Shown: piece after piece, positions 7,901 to 16,257 of the stretch | Numbering within the stretch: position 1 is the stretch's first letter | How the letters are laid out: the number at the start of each line of letters is the position of its first letter | Assembly (NCBI RefSeq): GCF_023155805.1 | Contig: NZ_JAKNUW010000005.1 | Location: forward strand, 1 to 64,000 | Length of the DNA stretch: 64,000 nucleotides | Direction: 5' to 3' | Origin: Micrococcus lacusdianchii | GTDB lineage: Bacteria; Actinomycetota; Actinomycetes; Actinomycetales; Micrococcaceae | Position numbers and translations under genes: made by a program | Notes under the pieces: generated by a model | Told to the model about the DNA's origin: nothing | The model's database searches: none | What the model saw: the letters and a program-made list of their open reading frames with translations, nothing else

Positions 7901-8453
7901 CACCGCGGATGACACGCCGGACCCCGGCGTTCCCGCGGAGCACCACGACGACGCCGAGGGTGACTCCGGGGGCGGCCGCACCGGGGCACCGACCCGCGCC
8001 CCCGGTGAGGGCCGCGGCTCCGGCCACCCGGACAGCTGGTTCGGCGCGCTCATGGAGCGGCTCGAGGCGGGGGGCCCGCTCGACCCCCCGGTCAACGCGG
8101 GGCGGCCCGGACCGGACTCCGCGGCGGGCCCCGGCGGGCGGCCCAGCGCCGCCGCGCTCGGCGGACCGGACGGGTCAGACCCCGCACCGCCCACGGGCAC
8201 CGTCGACGTCGACCCCCGGGCAGCTGCCATCCGTGCCGCCCGCGAGGCGGCACGCGGCGGCGGGGCGAGGCTGGACGGCGACGCGCCCGCCGGCCCCGCT
8301 GCGGCGTCCGCCCCGTCCGTAGACTGGTCGGACGAGGTGGCGAGCGAGGACGACGTGTCCCTCGAGGAGTCCGGCCTGGTCGGCCGGCCGGTGGTCGAGC
8401 GCCTGCTGGGCGCGCGCCTGCTCGAGGAGCGGCCCCACGAGGGCGGCTTCTGA
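4974..8453 (+). CDS. dnaX: DNA polymerase III subunit gamma/tau
   Basis: 1159 residues; the clamp-loader ATPase of the replicase. The N-terminal AAA+ module shows Walker A GPRGCGKTTSAR, the four-Cys zinc module CLNCAQG..CGECDSC, Walker B LIIDEAHM and sensor SATT-like FATTEPDK. Domain III ends near residue 370. Everything after about 400 is Pro/Ala/acidic low-complexity tail, interrupted by a folded tau-like segment (about 520-600, VEKVRRAWPDILGAIEDSS). The tail makes it roughly twice the size of typical DnaX. No A-rich slippery heptamer for programmed frameshifting is visible. GTG 4974 is set by the leaderless promoter. recR follows 61 bp downstream, the usual dnaX-recR order. Confidence 0.95.
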   Translation: MSTALYRRYRPDRFEDVIGQDHVTVPLRTALSKDRVNHAYLFSGPRGCGKTTSARILARCLNCAQGPTPTPCGECDSCRDLATGGPGSLDVLEIDAASHGGVDDARGLRERATFAPVRDRYKILIIDEAHMVTAAGFNALLKIVEEPPEHLKFIFATTEPDKVIGTIRSRTHHYPFRLVPPEPLIAHLEQLCQEEGIRVQPGVLPLVVRAGTGSVRDTLSVLDQLIGGAQQGQVSYELAVSLLGFTPEALLDDVIDAVAAEDTPTVFRVADRVVQSGQDPRRFVEDLLDRFRDLVIARALPDEAGAILHGMPEDQVRRLAAQAAQLSRSELSRLADVTNVALTDMVGATSPRLHLELLMARLMLPATDDSHRGLAARLEALERRVGAGAPLTDDDGVPADTVSTRGTADGAAGLSGAALARAAARRAETAAAPAPETADTPAPAAPTEDTRPAPVAPDTPRPAETGGGTDGEAPARRPAPEAAPTSSAGPRTAEEPPAQRAAAPAGPAAAPIPAAAAPSQVEKVRRAWPDILGAIEDSSRLVWMLVKDNASVAGYDGDLLTVAFTQDGPRRTLLARQGDQVLAEAVHRVLGIRPELDLILGGDGPQDGDRPGGGPSRPDRPAPPQGPQPGRGSAPESAEEPTTPRPSAERAAPAPAAPERRTPAEPSPPSAPAGRTSAPEVPVATSWPSPAPTPSGATPPPPARTEQPTGRPAPAPPSGGPAPTAARPAAPAEARSATRPGPADTTPPAAPAPQGWGRADEEPPAWEDAPPPPEDPWDDLPEFDPDADMEDSPGPEGWTPDQDGAEGSDRAAPAAPALDVPTPQDWGAPAGQGAAAPSSPAPDQPAEAPPAPSDADVRRAYDPGPLVREEEHTIPVFAKPEAELRAEFAARFGGTRPAGFDADRAAEQADDSPSGDDDADPDRPGAAVRAALAGEPDRYGQDAAEHAAEEEAGVREDPQAAASGTEDPVSASPARPTADDTPDPGVPAEHHDDAEGDSGGGRTGAPTRAPGEGRGSGHPDSWFGALMERLEAGGPLDPPVNAGRPGPDSAAGPGGRPSAAALGGPDGSDPAPPTGTVDVDPRAAAIRAAREAARGGGARLDGDAPAGPAAASAPSVDWSDEVASEDDVSLEESGLVGRPVVERLLGARLLEERPHEGGF

Positions 8454-8514
8454 CCCACCACAGCACCCGCAGGAGGACGGGCACCCGCGTGCCCCCAGGA
8501 GAGGACGGTGAGAC

Positions 8515-9114
8515 GTGTACGACGGTGCCGTCCAGGAGCTGATCGACGAGCTCGGCCGACTTCCGGGCATCGGCCCCAAGTCCGCCCAGCGCATCGCCTT
8601 CCACATCATGGAGGCGGACGCCGCGGACATGCTCCGCCTGGCGGAGGCGATCCGCACCGTCAAGGACAAGGTGCGGCTGTGCACCGTGTGCTTCAACGTG
8701 TCCGAGGACGAGGTCTGCCGCCTCTGCCGGGACGAGCGTCGGGACCGCACCCAGATCTGCGTGGTGGAGGAGTCCCAGGACGTCATGGCCATGGAGCGCA
8801 CCCGCGCCTTCTCCGGGCGGTACCACGTGCTCGGCGGCTCCATCAATCCGATCGCGGGCATCGGCCCGGAGCAGCTGCACGTGCGGGAGCTGCTCACCCG
8901 GCTCCAGGACGAGACCGTCCAGGAGGTCATCCTCGCCACGGACCCGAACCTCGAGGGGGAGGCCACCGCCACCTACCTGGGCCGACTCCTCGGCGCCACC
9001 GGGATCCGCGTCACCCGGCTCGCCTCCGGCCTGCCGGTGGGCGGCGACCTCGAGTACGCGGACGAGGTCACCCTCGGCCGCGCCTTCGAGGGCCGCCGCC
9101 CGATCGCCGGCTGA
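8515..9114 (+). CDS. recR: Recombination mediator protein RecR
   Basis: 199 residues, normal length. RecR forms a DNA clamp with RecO in RecF-pathway gap repair. N-terminal helix-hairpin-helix ([17 protein letters not shown]), a four-Cys zinc finger ([16 protein letters not shown], about 57-72) and a Toprim domain opening with [14 protein letters not shown] (about 80) are all visible. GTG 8515 has a purine-rich AGGACGGTGAG upstream. Likely co-transcribed with dnaX. Confidence 0.95.
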   Translation: MYDGAVQELIDELGRLPGIGPKSAQRIAFHIMEADAADMLRLAEAIRTVKDKVRLCTVCFNVSEDEVCRLCRDERRDRTQICVVEESQDVMAMERTRAFSGRYHVLGGSINPIAGIGPEQLHVRELLTRLQDETVQEVILATDPNLEGEATATYLGRLLGATGIRVTRLASGLPVGGDLEYADEVTLGRAFEGRRPIAG

Positions 9115-9126
9115 GCCCGCCCCCGC

Positions 9127-10386
9127 TCAGGCCACCCGCGTGCCGGCGGCGAGCTGCCCGGCCGGAGTGTCCAGCCGTCGGTGGCCCCACCACAGCAGGC
9201 CCGCGGTCAGCGCACCCTGCATGGCCAGGCCCAGCGGCCACATGGGCCACGTCTCCTCGCGGGTCGGCATCACGTTCGGGTCGATCCCGCGCAGCTCGCC
9301 GTCGAGGCACTCCACCGACGCCCGCGGATCCCGCTGCGCCTGCCGGTACACCGCTGACAGCCAGTTCAGCGGGCCGGCCTCCGGGGCGGAGCCGGCCGAC
9401 GACCCGCCCGGACGGACGATCCACGGGGAGGCGTCCGCCACCACCACGAAGGGGTTCGGCGCCACAAGCCAGGCCACCCGGCGCCCGTCGGGGACCTCCT
9501 GGTCCAGCACCGGGCCCACGCACCGGTCGGCGATGTTGTCGTATGCCTGGGGGAACTGCCGCTGCTGCTCGGCGTAGTAGGCCGCCCAGTCGTCGTCGCT
9601 CATCGACGCCGCCTCCTCCTCGGAGAGGTTCTCCTCCGGGTACGCGTGCTCGGGCTGGCTCGCCTGCACGGTCATCGAGGTGAACTGCATCGACAGCACG
9701 AGCGCCACCACGGAGCCGATGGTCAGGGCCGCCACGAGCAGGTACGTCACCACCACGGCGAACAGGGTGCGCCCGGCGATCGCGGAGACGGCCACACCGA
9801 TCCCGGTGACCACCGCGAACTCCACGAGGATCATCAGGATCCCGACCAGGACGTACAGGGGAGGGACCCGCCCCACGACGGCGGCGACCACCAACCACGG
9901 CAGGGCCGCCGCCACGAACGCGGCCGAGGCGATCCAGGCCGCCAGCCACTTGCCGGCCATGAGCTGCCATGTGGACAGCAGCGTCACCTGGGTGATCGCG
10001 AGCGTGCCCCCCGCCCGGTCACCGGAGATCGCGTTGGCCGCCAGCGCCGGCGCCACGAGCAGGGCGAGGGTGAGGGCGAACATGAGGACGCCGTCGAACA
10101 TCCACTGCCCGGCCGTGCGCAGCGCGGCCTCCTGGTCGGCGGCGGTCATGCCGGTCATCTCCCCGGCGCTGAGGGCGCGCAGCCCCAGGGCCCCGAGGGT
10201 GACAGCCCCGACCAGCAGGAAGAACAGGCCCAGCAGCACGTACCAGCCGCGGGAGCGCAGCCGCTGACGCAGCTCCATGCCCACCACGGTGCGCAGGGCG
10301 GCGCCGCCGGACAGGCCCGCGGGACCCGTGCCGGGATCCTGCGGCGCGGCGTCGGGGGTGGGGCGGGTGTCCAGTGCGGTGCTCAT
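9127..10386 (-). CDS. ABC-2 type transporter permease
   Basis: 419 residues with about six hydrophobic segments: WYVLLGLFFLLVGAVTLGAL near 40, then MFALTLALLVAPALAANAISG, PWLVVAAVVG, ILMILVEFAVVTGIGVAVSAI, FAVVVTYLLVAALTIGSVVALV, and a last one at the C-terminus. The ANAISGDRAGGTLAITQVT block is typical of ABC-2 exporters. A large extracytoplasmic loop, roughly 235-370, separates the last two segments. ATG 10386 overlaps the stop of the ATPase gene (ATGA), so the two are coupled. Substrate unknown. Confidence 0.85.
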   Translation of the reverse strand: MSTALDTRPTPDAAPQDPGTGPAGLSGGAALRTVVGMELRQRLRSRGWYVLLGLFFLLVGAVTLGALGLRALSAGEMTGMTAADQEAALRTAGQWMFDGVLMFALTLALLVAPALAANAISGDRAGGTLAITQVTLLSTWQLMAGKWLAAWIASAAFVAAALPWLVVAAVVGRVPPLYVLVGILMILVEFAVVTGIGVAVSAIAGRTLFAVVVTYLLVAALTIGSVVALVLSMQFTSMTVQASQPEHAYPEENLSEEEAASMSDDDWAAYYAEQQRQFPQAYDNIADRCVGPVLDQEVPDGRRVAWLVAPNPFVVVADASPWIVRPGGSSAGSAPEAGPLNWLSAVYRQAQRDPRASVECLDGELRGIDPNVMPTREETWPMWPLGLAMQGALTAGLLWWGHRRLDTPAGQLAAGTRVA

Positions 10387-11375
10387 GCGCGGTCTCCTTC
10401 GATGGGCTGGGGGCGGGCGCCGCCGTCGAGGGCGAGGTCCAGGTAGGCGTTCTCGAGGCGCGAGCCCTCGGGGGCGAGGCGGCTGACCGGCACGCCGGCG
10501 GCCACCAGGTCCGCCAGCAGCGCCGCCGCGGCGTCCTCGCCGCGCAGGCGCACCACGACGCCGGGCCGGTGCCGCTCGGGGCCGGCCTCCAGGGGCACGC
10601 CGCGCGCCTCGAGGGCGCGGACCAGCTCGGGCAGGCGCGAGGGGTCGGGCCCGGCGATCCGGTAGGGCCGCTCGCCGGCGGCGTCGTCCGACCCGGTGAG
10701 GTCCTTGACGGCCACCGTGGCCCCCGCGTTGACGAACACCGCGCGGTCGGCCATCTCCTCGAGCTCGGACAGCACGTGTGAGGAGACCAGGACGGCGGTG
10801 CCCTGCGCGGCCATGGCGCGGACGTCGTCGCGCAGGCGCAGCCGGGAGGTGGGGTCCAGCCCGTTGGCGGGCTCGTCCAGCATGAGGACCGCGGGCCGGT
10901 GCACCGTGGCCCGGGCCAGGGACAGGCGCTGCTGCTGGCCGCGGGAGAGCACGCGCGCGGGCCGGTCGGCGAACTCCTCGAGCCCCACCCAGGCCAGCTG
11001 CTCGCGCGCGCGGGCGGCGGCGTCGGCGGCGCGCATCCCGTACAGCCGGCCCAGGCTGGTGAGGATGTCCCGACACGTCAGGGCCTCCCACACGCCGAGG
11101 GTGTCCGGCATCCAGCCCAGGCGGGCGCGGGCGGCCGCCGGGTCGGTCATGGCGTCCACGCCCGCCACGCACACGGACCCCCGGTCCGGGCGCAGCAGGG
11201 TGGCGAGGATCAGCATCAGCGTGGTCTTGCCGGACCCGTTGGGGCCCACGAGGGCGGTCACGGACCCGGCGGGGGCGGTCAGAGAGACGTCCCGGACCGC
11301 ATGCACGGCGCCGAAGGACCGCGCCAGGCCGTGGGCGGTGATGCCGCCGGGGGCGGGGAGGGCTGTGGTGGTCAT
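10383..11375 (-). CDS. ABC transporter ATP-binding protein
   Basis: 330 residues from ATG 11375 (an alternative ATG at 11384 adds three). Walker A is GPNGSGKTTLM (about 47), the signature LSRGQQQRLSLARA and Walker B VLMLDEPANGLDP. The C-terminal 100 residues are the accessory region common in ABC-2 exporter ATPases of the CcmA/NatA kind. ATG 11375 has a GGGGGG ribosome site, hence the choice. It forms a two-gene operon with the permease. Likely an exporter of an unknown lipid, peptide or drug. Confidence 0.87.
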   Translation of the reverse strand: MTTTALPAPGGITAHGLARSFGAVHAVRDVSLTAPAGSVTALVGPNGSGKTTLMLILATLLRPDRGSVCVAGVDAMTDPAAARARLGWMPDTLGVWEALTCRDILTSLGRLYGMRAADAAARAREQLAWVGLEEFADRPARVLSRGQQQRLSLARATVHRPAVLMLDEPANGLDPTSRLRLRDDVRAMAAQGTAVLVSSHVLSELEEMADRAVFVNAGATVAVKDLTGSDDAAGERPYRIAGPDPSRLPELVRALEARGVPLEAGPERHRPGVVVRLRGEDAAAALLADLVAAGVPVSRLAPEGSRLENAYLDLALDGGARPQPIEGDRA

Positions 11376-11499
11376 GCCCCCCATCCTGGGCCCCGCTCGG
11401 CGGCCGGGGATCCGACCACGGGATGATCCCCGCTCCCCCCGCCTCGTCCACGGGGCGGACGTCCGGTGTCACCCGCCGGTCGCCGCCGGCGCGCGACCC

Positions 11500-11505
11500 T
11501 AGACT
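11500..11505 (+). promoter_or_regulatory. -10 box TAGACT upstream of lysC
   Basis: TAGACTGG is about 85 bases before GTG 11592, giving a leadered transcript of about 80 nt. No attenuator or lysine riboswitch is visible in the leader. Confidence 0.5.
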
Positions 11506-11591
11506 GGCTCCAGCCACCGCCCGGCGCCGGTCCCCTCCGGACCGCCCGGTCCCGGCCCCGTCCGCCTCCCCGTCCGGAAGGATCCTCTCCC

Positions 11592-12878
11592 GTGAGCCTG
11601 ATCGTCCAGAAGTTCGGCGGCTCCTCCGTGGCCGACGCCGAGGGCATCCAGCGCGTGGCCCGCCGCGTCGTCGCCACGCAGCGCGCCGGCCACGAGGTCT
11701 GCGTGGTGGTGTCCGCCATGGGCGACACCACGGACGAGCTGCTCGACCTCGCCGCCGAGCTCACCGACGACGCCCCCGCGCGCGAGATGGACATCCTGCT
11801 GTCCGCAGGTGAGCGCATCTCCATGTCCCTCCTGGCCATGGCCATCGACGCCCAGGGCGTGGAGGCCCGTTCCTTCACCGGCTCCCAGGCCGGCATGATG
11901 ACGGACGCCTCCTACGGCCGCGCGCGGATCGTGAAGGTCAGCCCGGACCGGGTGCGCCAGGCCCTCGACGCCGGCTCGGTGGCCATCGTCGCCGGATTCC
12001 AGGGCATGAGCCCCGAGTCGAAGGACATCACCACCATGGGCCGCGGCGGCTCGGACACCACCGCGGTGGCGCTGGCGGCCGCGCTCGGCGCGGACGTCTG
12101 CGAAATCTACACGGACGTGGACGGCGTGTACTCGGCGGACCCGCGCGTCGTGCCCTCGGCCCGCAAGCTCGGGCGCCTCTCCTCAGAGGAGACCCTCGAG
12201 CTGGCCGCCTCCGGCGCCAAGGTCCTGCACCTGCGCTCCGTGGAGTACGCCCGCCGGTTCGGCGTGCCGATCCATGTGCGCTCCTCCTTCTCCGACCACG
12301 AGGGCACCTGGATCATGCCCGACCCGAACGACACCATCACCCTCGAGGAAGGCGCTCCCATGGAACAGCCCATCGTCTCCGGCGTGGCCCACGACCGGTC
12401 CGAGGCCAAGGTCACGATCGTCGGCGTCCCGGACGTGCCCGGCAAGGCCGCCGAGATCTTCCGCGTGATCGCCGAGACCAACGTGAACATCGACATGATC
12501 GTGCAGAACGTGTCCCGCCAGGGCTCGGGCCGGACGGACATCTCCTTCACCCTGCCGCTCGTGGAGGGCAAGGATGCCATGGCCGCGCTGCAGGCCGCGC
12601 AGGAGACCATCGGCTTCGAGGAGATCGTCCCGGACCGGGAGATCGGCAAGCTCTCCCTGATCGGCGCGGGCATGCGCTCCAACCCCGGCATCTCGGCGAC
12701 CTTCTTCAAGGCCCTCTCCGACGCCGGTGTGAACGTGGACCTCATCTCCACCTCGGAGATCCGCATCTCCGTGGTCACCTCCGAGGACAAGCTCGACGAC
12801 GCCGTCCGCGCCGTGCACACCGCCTTCGGCCTGGACACGGACGTCGAGGCCACCGTGTACGGCGGCACCGGGCGCTGA
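11592..12878 (+). CDS. lysC: Aspartate kinase (alpha and beta subunits from one gene)
   Basis: 428 residues. Phosphorylates aspartate, the first step to lysine, threonine and methionine. The kinase domain starts with VQKFGGSSVAD, followed by SAGERISMSLLA and FTGSQAGMMTD. The C-terminal quarter carries two ACT domains (about 270 on: VTIVGVPDVPGKAAEIFRVI; LSLIGAGMRSNPGISATFF) that bind lysine/threonine. An internal ATG at 12360 with a strong GAGGAAGG ribosome site would make the separate beta subunit, as known in Corynebacterium and Bacillus. The usual downstream partner asd is absent; a strong terminator follows directly. Confidence 0.96.
   Translation: MSLIVQKFGGSSVADAEGIQRVARRVVATQRAGHEVCVVVSAMGDTTDELLDLAAELTDDAPAREMDILLSAGERISMSLLAMAIDAQGVEARSFTGSQAGMMTDASYGRARIVKVSPDRVRQALDAGSVAIVAGFQGMSPESKDITTMGRGGSDTTAVALAAALGADVCEIYTDVDGVYSADPRVVPSARKLGRLSSEETLELAASGAKVLHLRSVEYARRFGVPIHVRSSFSDHEGTWIMPDPNDTITLEEGAPMEQPIVSGVAHDRSEAKVTIVGVPDVPGKAAEIFRVIAETNVNIDMIVQNVSRQGSGRTDISFTLPLVEGKDAMAALQAAQETIGFEEIVPDREIGKLSLIGAGMRSNPGISATFFKALSDAGVNVDLISTSEIRISVVTSEDKLDDAVRAVHTAFGLDTDVEATVYGGTGR
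12345..12362 (+). promoter_or_regulatory. Internal ribosome site and start for the aspartokinase beta subunit
   Basis: GAGGAAGG (12345-12352) is seven bases before ATG 12360, in frame inside lysC at codon 257. The spacing is ideal, and the encoded fragment starts just before the ACT domains. Confidence 0.7.
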
Positions 12879-12896
12879 CCGGGCGACCACGACGCG

Positions 12897-12931
12897 CGAC
12901 GCCCGCCCCGGACGGACCGGGGCGGGCGTCG
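12897..12931 (+). terminator. lysC terminator hairpin
   Basis: A perfect 15-bp GC-rich stem, 12897-12911 with 12917-12931, loop ACGGA, starting 18 bases after the lysC stop. No strong T-run follows, as usual in actinobacteria. Confidence 0.75.
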
Positions 12932-12950
12932 TCGTCTCCGGGAGGCCCAC

Positions 12951-13013
12951 CCCCGGCACGACGCCGCCCCCGCACCTTCGTGGAGAAGGTGCGGGGGCGG
13001 CGTCGTGCCGGGG
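12951..13013. terminator. 28-bp perfect inverted repeat between convergent lysC and subtilase genes
   Basis: 12951-12978 pairs perfectly with 12986-13013 around a 7-nt loop CGTGGAG. It lies 40 bases beyond the subtilase stop on the minus strand and after the lysC hairpin on the plus strand, so it probably ends both transcripts. It is followed at about 13020-13050 by a short direct repeat (GTCAGAGGCGGGCA / GTCAGGGGCGGGCA). Confidence 0.7.
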
Positions 13014-13052
13014 TGCCCGTCAGAGGCGGGCAGACCCGTCAGGGGCGGGCAA

Positions 13053-16031
13053 TCAAGGGACGACCGTCACCTCGACGTCGGTGGCGACGCCCTCGGCCCA
13101 CTGGACCTGGCCGCGCCAGGTGCCGGAGGTCAGGCCCGCCCAGGACACGGTGGCCTCGGTCTCCTCACCCACGGTCACGGGGACCGGGTTCGGGGTGACC
13201 GTGAGGTTGCCGGCGTCCGAGGTCAGCTGCACGGTCTCCAGGGACGCGGTGTCCGCGCCCGCCGGGTTCGCGTAGAGCTGGGTCAGCACCAGGTAGGTGC
13301 CGGGCTCCGGGTTCTGGATGGTCACGGACTCGTCGGAGGACTCCGTGGCGGACGCCAGCTGCTGGCCGGAGGGCGTCTGCACCAGCATGTCCCAGTCGGC
13401 GGTGTCCACGCCGGAGTCCACCGCGAAGGTCACGGACTCCACGCCCTCGCCCACGGTGACCTGGGTGACCTTGGAGGCGCCGGGCTCGAGCGTGACCGCC
13501 TGAGCGTCCACCTTGTTCAGGCCCAGCACGGTGGGGGTGAGCTCGCCGGTGAAGCCGGGCTCGAGGGTGACCTGCTCGGAGCCGGAGGCCCCGGTGCCCT
13601 GTACGGCGGTCTCGGCGATGGCCGGGACCGACTTGAGGGTGATCGGCGAGGTCACCGTGGGGACGGCCTTGCCCTTGGCGGTGGACCAGGAGAAGGAGCC
13701 GTGGGCCCACTCGTTCAGGGCCGCGTCGGTGCGGGTGACCGTGAGGGTGATCTCGGCCGACTGGCCGGCCTTCAGGTCCAGCACGGACGGGGACGCGGTG
13801 ACGTCGTAGCCGGGCATGTCCTCGGAGAACTGCCAGCGGCCGTTCTCGAGGGCGGTCACGGTGCGCGTGATCGTGGTGGTGCCCAGCACGTCCGGGATGG
13901 CCACGGACGCCAGGTTGACGTCACGGCCGCGCAGCTCGCCCATGATCAGGGCGTCCCACTGCTCGGCTCCCGACTCGTAGACCAGGCCCGGACGGGCGGC
14001 GGCCTTCGGGTCGGCCGAGCCGGCACCGGTGGCGAAGTTGTCCTCGTTGACGGAGCCGTCCGCGTCGTAGACGTCACCGGCCGAGGTCATGAGGGCCGAC
14101 TTCACGGCCATCGGGGACCAGTCGGGGTACTTGCCGATGAGCAGGGACGCCATGCCCGCCAGGTTCGGCGAGGCCATGGAGGTGCCGGACATGAGGCCGA
14201 AGGTGTTGCCGTCGTAGGACGGGTCCAGCGGGGAGACGCCGGCGATCACGTTGACGCCCGGGGCGGCCACGTCCGGCTTGAGGAACTCCTGGTTCACGGC
14301 GTTGGACGGGCCGCGCGAGGAGAACCCGGCGATCTGCGGCAGCGGCTCCTCCGGCAGGCCGGTGGTGTCCTGCGGGACGATCGTGGCCGTGTAGTCGCCG
14401 TTCTTGACCTTCTCGATCAGGGAGGCGTCGTTGGTGTGCACGGTGGGCACGGAGTGGATGTCCGCGTCCAGGGAGCCCGGGGTCACGTTCACGAGGATCA
14501 TGCCGATGCCGCCGGCCTCGGCCACGGCCTTGGACTTGTCCACGCGGGCGATCGCGCCGCGCTCGCAGAGCACGATCTTGCCGGCGGTCTTGGCCGGGTC
14601 GAGCGAGCCGGGCACGCAGAGGCGGGCGTCCTCGGCGCTGGCGCCCGCGGCCGCCACCTCGCTGGAGTGCACGACCTCGGCCGGGCCGACGCCGGTGCGG
14701 GCCGAGGATGCACCGCGCACCTTGGTGCCGTCGGAGAGCTCCACGGTGCCGGTCAGCTCGTTGGAGAACGTCTCGGCGGCCACGGTGGTGACCCACGGGG
14801 AGGAGTGGTTCACGGTGTTCGCCGTGGGGCCGGAGTTGCCGCCCGAGGCGGAGACGAAGATCCCGGCCTCGGCGGCGGAGCGGAAGGCCATGGCCACCGG
14901 GTCCACCACGGAGGTGTTGTTGCCGGAGATGGAGTAGTTGATCACGTCCACGTTGTTCTCGATGGCCTGCTCCACGGCGGCCACGGAGGCGGAGGTGTAG
15001 CAGCCGCCCGTGTCCGGGTCGGTGTCCTCCCAGCAGATCTTGTAGGAGATCAGCTTCGCGGCCGGGGCCACGCCCGCGCCGGTGCCGAAGGAGTCCCCGT
15101 TGATGGCCTGCTCGACGTCCGTGTTGCCGACGATCGTGGTGGCCACATGGGTGCCGTGGGAGAACACGCCCAGCGGGGAGATCCGCTCGGCGGGGTCGCG
15201 CTGGTCCACCGGGACGTACTTCTCGAAGTCCTCGGAGAACGCGTAGGCGCCCAGCAGCTTGGAGTCACAGGAGGAGGCCGGGAAGTCCGGGCCGGTCTCG
15301 CACTCGGCGACGGCGGTGGTGCCGTCCGCCTTGAGCATCGCGATCTGGCCGTCCGCCGTGCGGTACGGCTCGCCGACCTTCGGCTTGCCCTTCAGCGGGC
15401 CCACCGGCTCCCCGTCGATGTAGGGGTTGTCCGGGTGGATGCCGGAGTCGATCACGCCGACGACCACGCCCTTGCCGGCGTTGACCGGCTTGCCGTAGGT
15501 GGTGTTCCAGGTGCCCTTCTTGCCGGGCAGGCCGAGGAACTCGGTGGAGGTGTAGTCCGGGGCCACCTGCTCGTCCGGGGTGACGGCGAGGACCGAGGGG
15601 TCCTTCGCCAGGGTGGCGGCCTGGTCGGCGGACAGCTCGGCCACGAACGCGTTGACGGCGCGCTGGAACTGGAGCTTCGGCTCCACGCCGGCCTGGGCGG
15701 CCAGCTTGGCCTGCTGGCGCTCGAGCTTGGCCTCGTAGGCCTTCACGCGCGGGTGCGAGGGGTCGAACTTCGCCTTCGGTGCGGCGCCGGGCGTGATCTG
15801 CGCACCCTCGGCGACCACGGACGGGGCCTCCTTGAGGACCACGAAGTAGCGGCCGGCCTCGAAGACGCCGGTCTGGCGCAGGGGGCCCTGCGGGCTCTGG
15901 GCGACGGCGCCGTCGCCCAGGTCGAGAGCGCCGGCGGGGACGGCGAGTGCGGGGGCGGCCACGAGGCCGAGGCCGGCGACGGCGGCGGCCAGGCGCCGGA
16001 AGCGCGGAGCGGGGGTGGTGGAACGGGGCAT
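13053..16031 (-). CDS. Secreted subtilisin-like serine protease (S8 family) with PA insert
   Basis: 992 residues. Signal peptide at about 1-34 (RRLAAAVAGLGLVAAPALAV, then PAGA). An inhibitor-I9-type propeptide follows, ending near 150. The catalytic triad is visible: Asp195 in GVIDSGIHP, His292 in FSHGTHVA, Ser618 in GTSMASP, with oxyanion Asn399 in SGGNSGP. A PA domain is inserted at about 430-560. The C-terminal 350 residues look like fibronectin-type and beta-sandwich domains with no LPxTG anchor, so the enzyme is probably secreted. ATG 16031 has GGCGGAGG upstream and a clean signal sequence; the longer frame to 16397 is rejected. Likely a nutritional protease. Confidence 0.93.
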   Translation of the reverse strand: MPRSTTPAPRFRRLAAAVAGLGLVAAPALAVPAGALDLGDGAVAQSPQGPLRQTGVFEAGRYFVVLKEAPSVVAEGAQITPGAAPKAKFDPSHPRVKAYEAKLERQQAKLAAQAGVEPKLQFQRAVNAFVAELSADQAATLAKDPSVLAVTPDEQVAPDYTSTEFLGLPGKKGTWNTTYGKPVNAGKGVVVGVIDSGIHPDNPYIDGEPVGPLKGKPKVGEPYRTADGQIAMLKADGTTAVAECETGPDFPASSCDSKLLGAYAFSEDFEKYVPVDQRDPAERISPLGVFSHGTHVATTIVGNTDVEQAINGDSFGTGAGVAPAAKLISYKICWEDTDPDTGGCYTSASVAAVEQAIENNVDVINYSISGNNTSVVDPVAMAFRSAAEAGIFVSASGGNSGPTANTVNHSSPWVTTVAAETFSNELTGTVELSDGTKVRGASSARTGVGPAEVVHSSEVAAAGASAEDARLCVPGSLDPAKTAGKIVLCERGAIARVDKSKAVAEAGGIGMILVNVTPGSLDADIHSVPTVHTNDASLIEKVKNGDYTATIVPQDTTGLPEEPLPQIAGFSSRGPSNAVNQEFLKPDVAAPGVNVIAGVSPLDPSYDGNTFGLMSGTSMASPNLAGMASLLIGKYPDWSPMAVKSALMTSAGDVYDADGSVNEDNFATGAGSADPKAAARPGLVYESGAEQWDALIMGELRGRDVNLASVAIPDVLGTTTITRTVTALENGRWQFSEDMPGYDVTASPSVLDLKAGQSAEITLTVTRTDAALNEWAHGSFSWSTAKGKAVPTVTSPITLKSVPAIAETAVQGTGASGSEQVTLEPGFTGELTPTVLGLNKVDAQAVTLEPGASKVTQVTVGEGVESVTFAVDSGVDTADWDMLVQTPSGQQLASATESSDESVTIQNPEPGTYLVLTQLYANPAGADTASLETVQLTSDAGNLTVTPNPVPVTVGEETEATVSWAGLTSGTWRGQVQWAEGVATDVEVTVVP

Positions 16032-16257
16032 GGGGCCTCCGCCTTTCTCATCACGAGGGGTGCGAGTCCGGCCGTCCACCTCCGTCTCGCCTCCGGATGA
16101 GGGGCGAGGATGTGAGGCGGACCACAGACGGTGAGTGGAATGTACACCCTGACGCACGGGCGGCGCCAGGCGGACGTCCAGAGTGCGGACAGAGGGTTCA
16201 TGCGGCGACGCAGGACGCCGAGACCGGGGCCTCCCCGTCCGGGAGAATGGTCCCGCC
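16032..16257. other. Divergent intergenic region
   Basis: 226 bases between the subtilase and a divergent plus-strand gene. On the minus strand TACATT (about 16144) could be a -10 for the subtilase. There is no coding potential or strong repeat. Confidence 0.4.

Noticed and set aside
6100-8400. Several long alternative frames in the dnaX tail
   Set aside because: The Pro/Ala/Arg-rich readings are by-products of the biased tail; only the dnaX frame carries a folded segment.
13005-16100. Long plus-strand open frame of about 1030 codons opposite the subtilase
   Set aside because: Low-complexity Gly/His/Val-rich reading opposite a real gene; a shadow frame.
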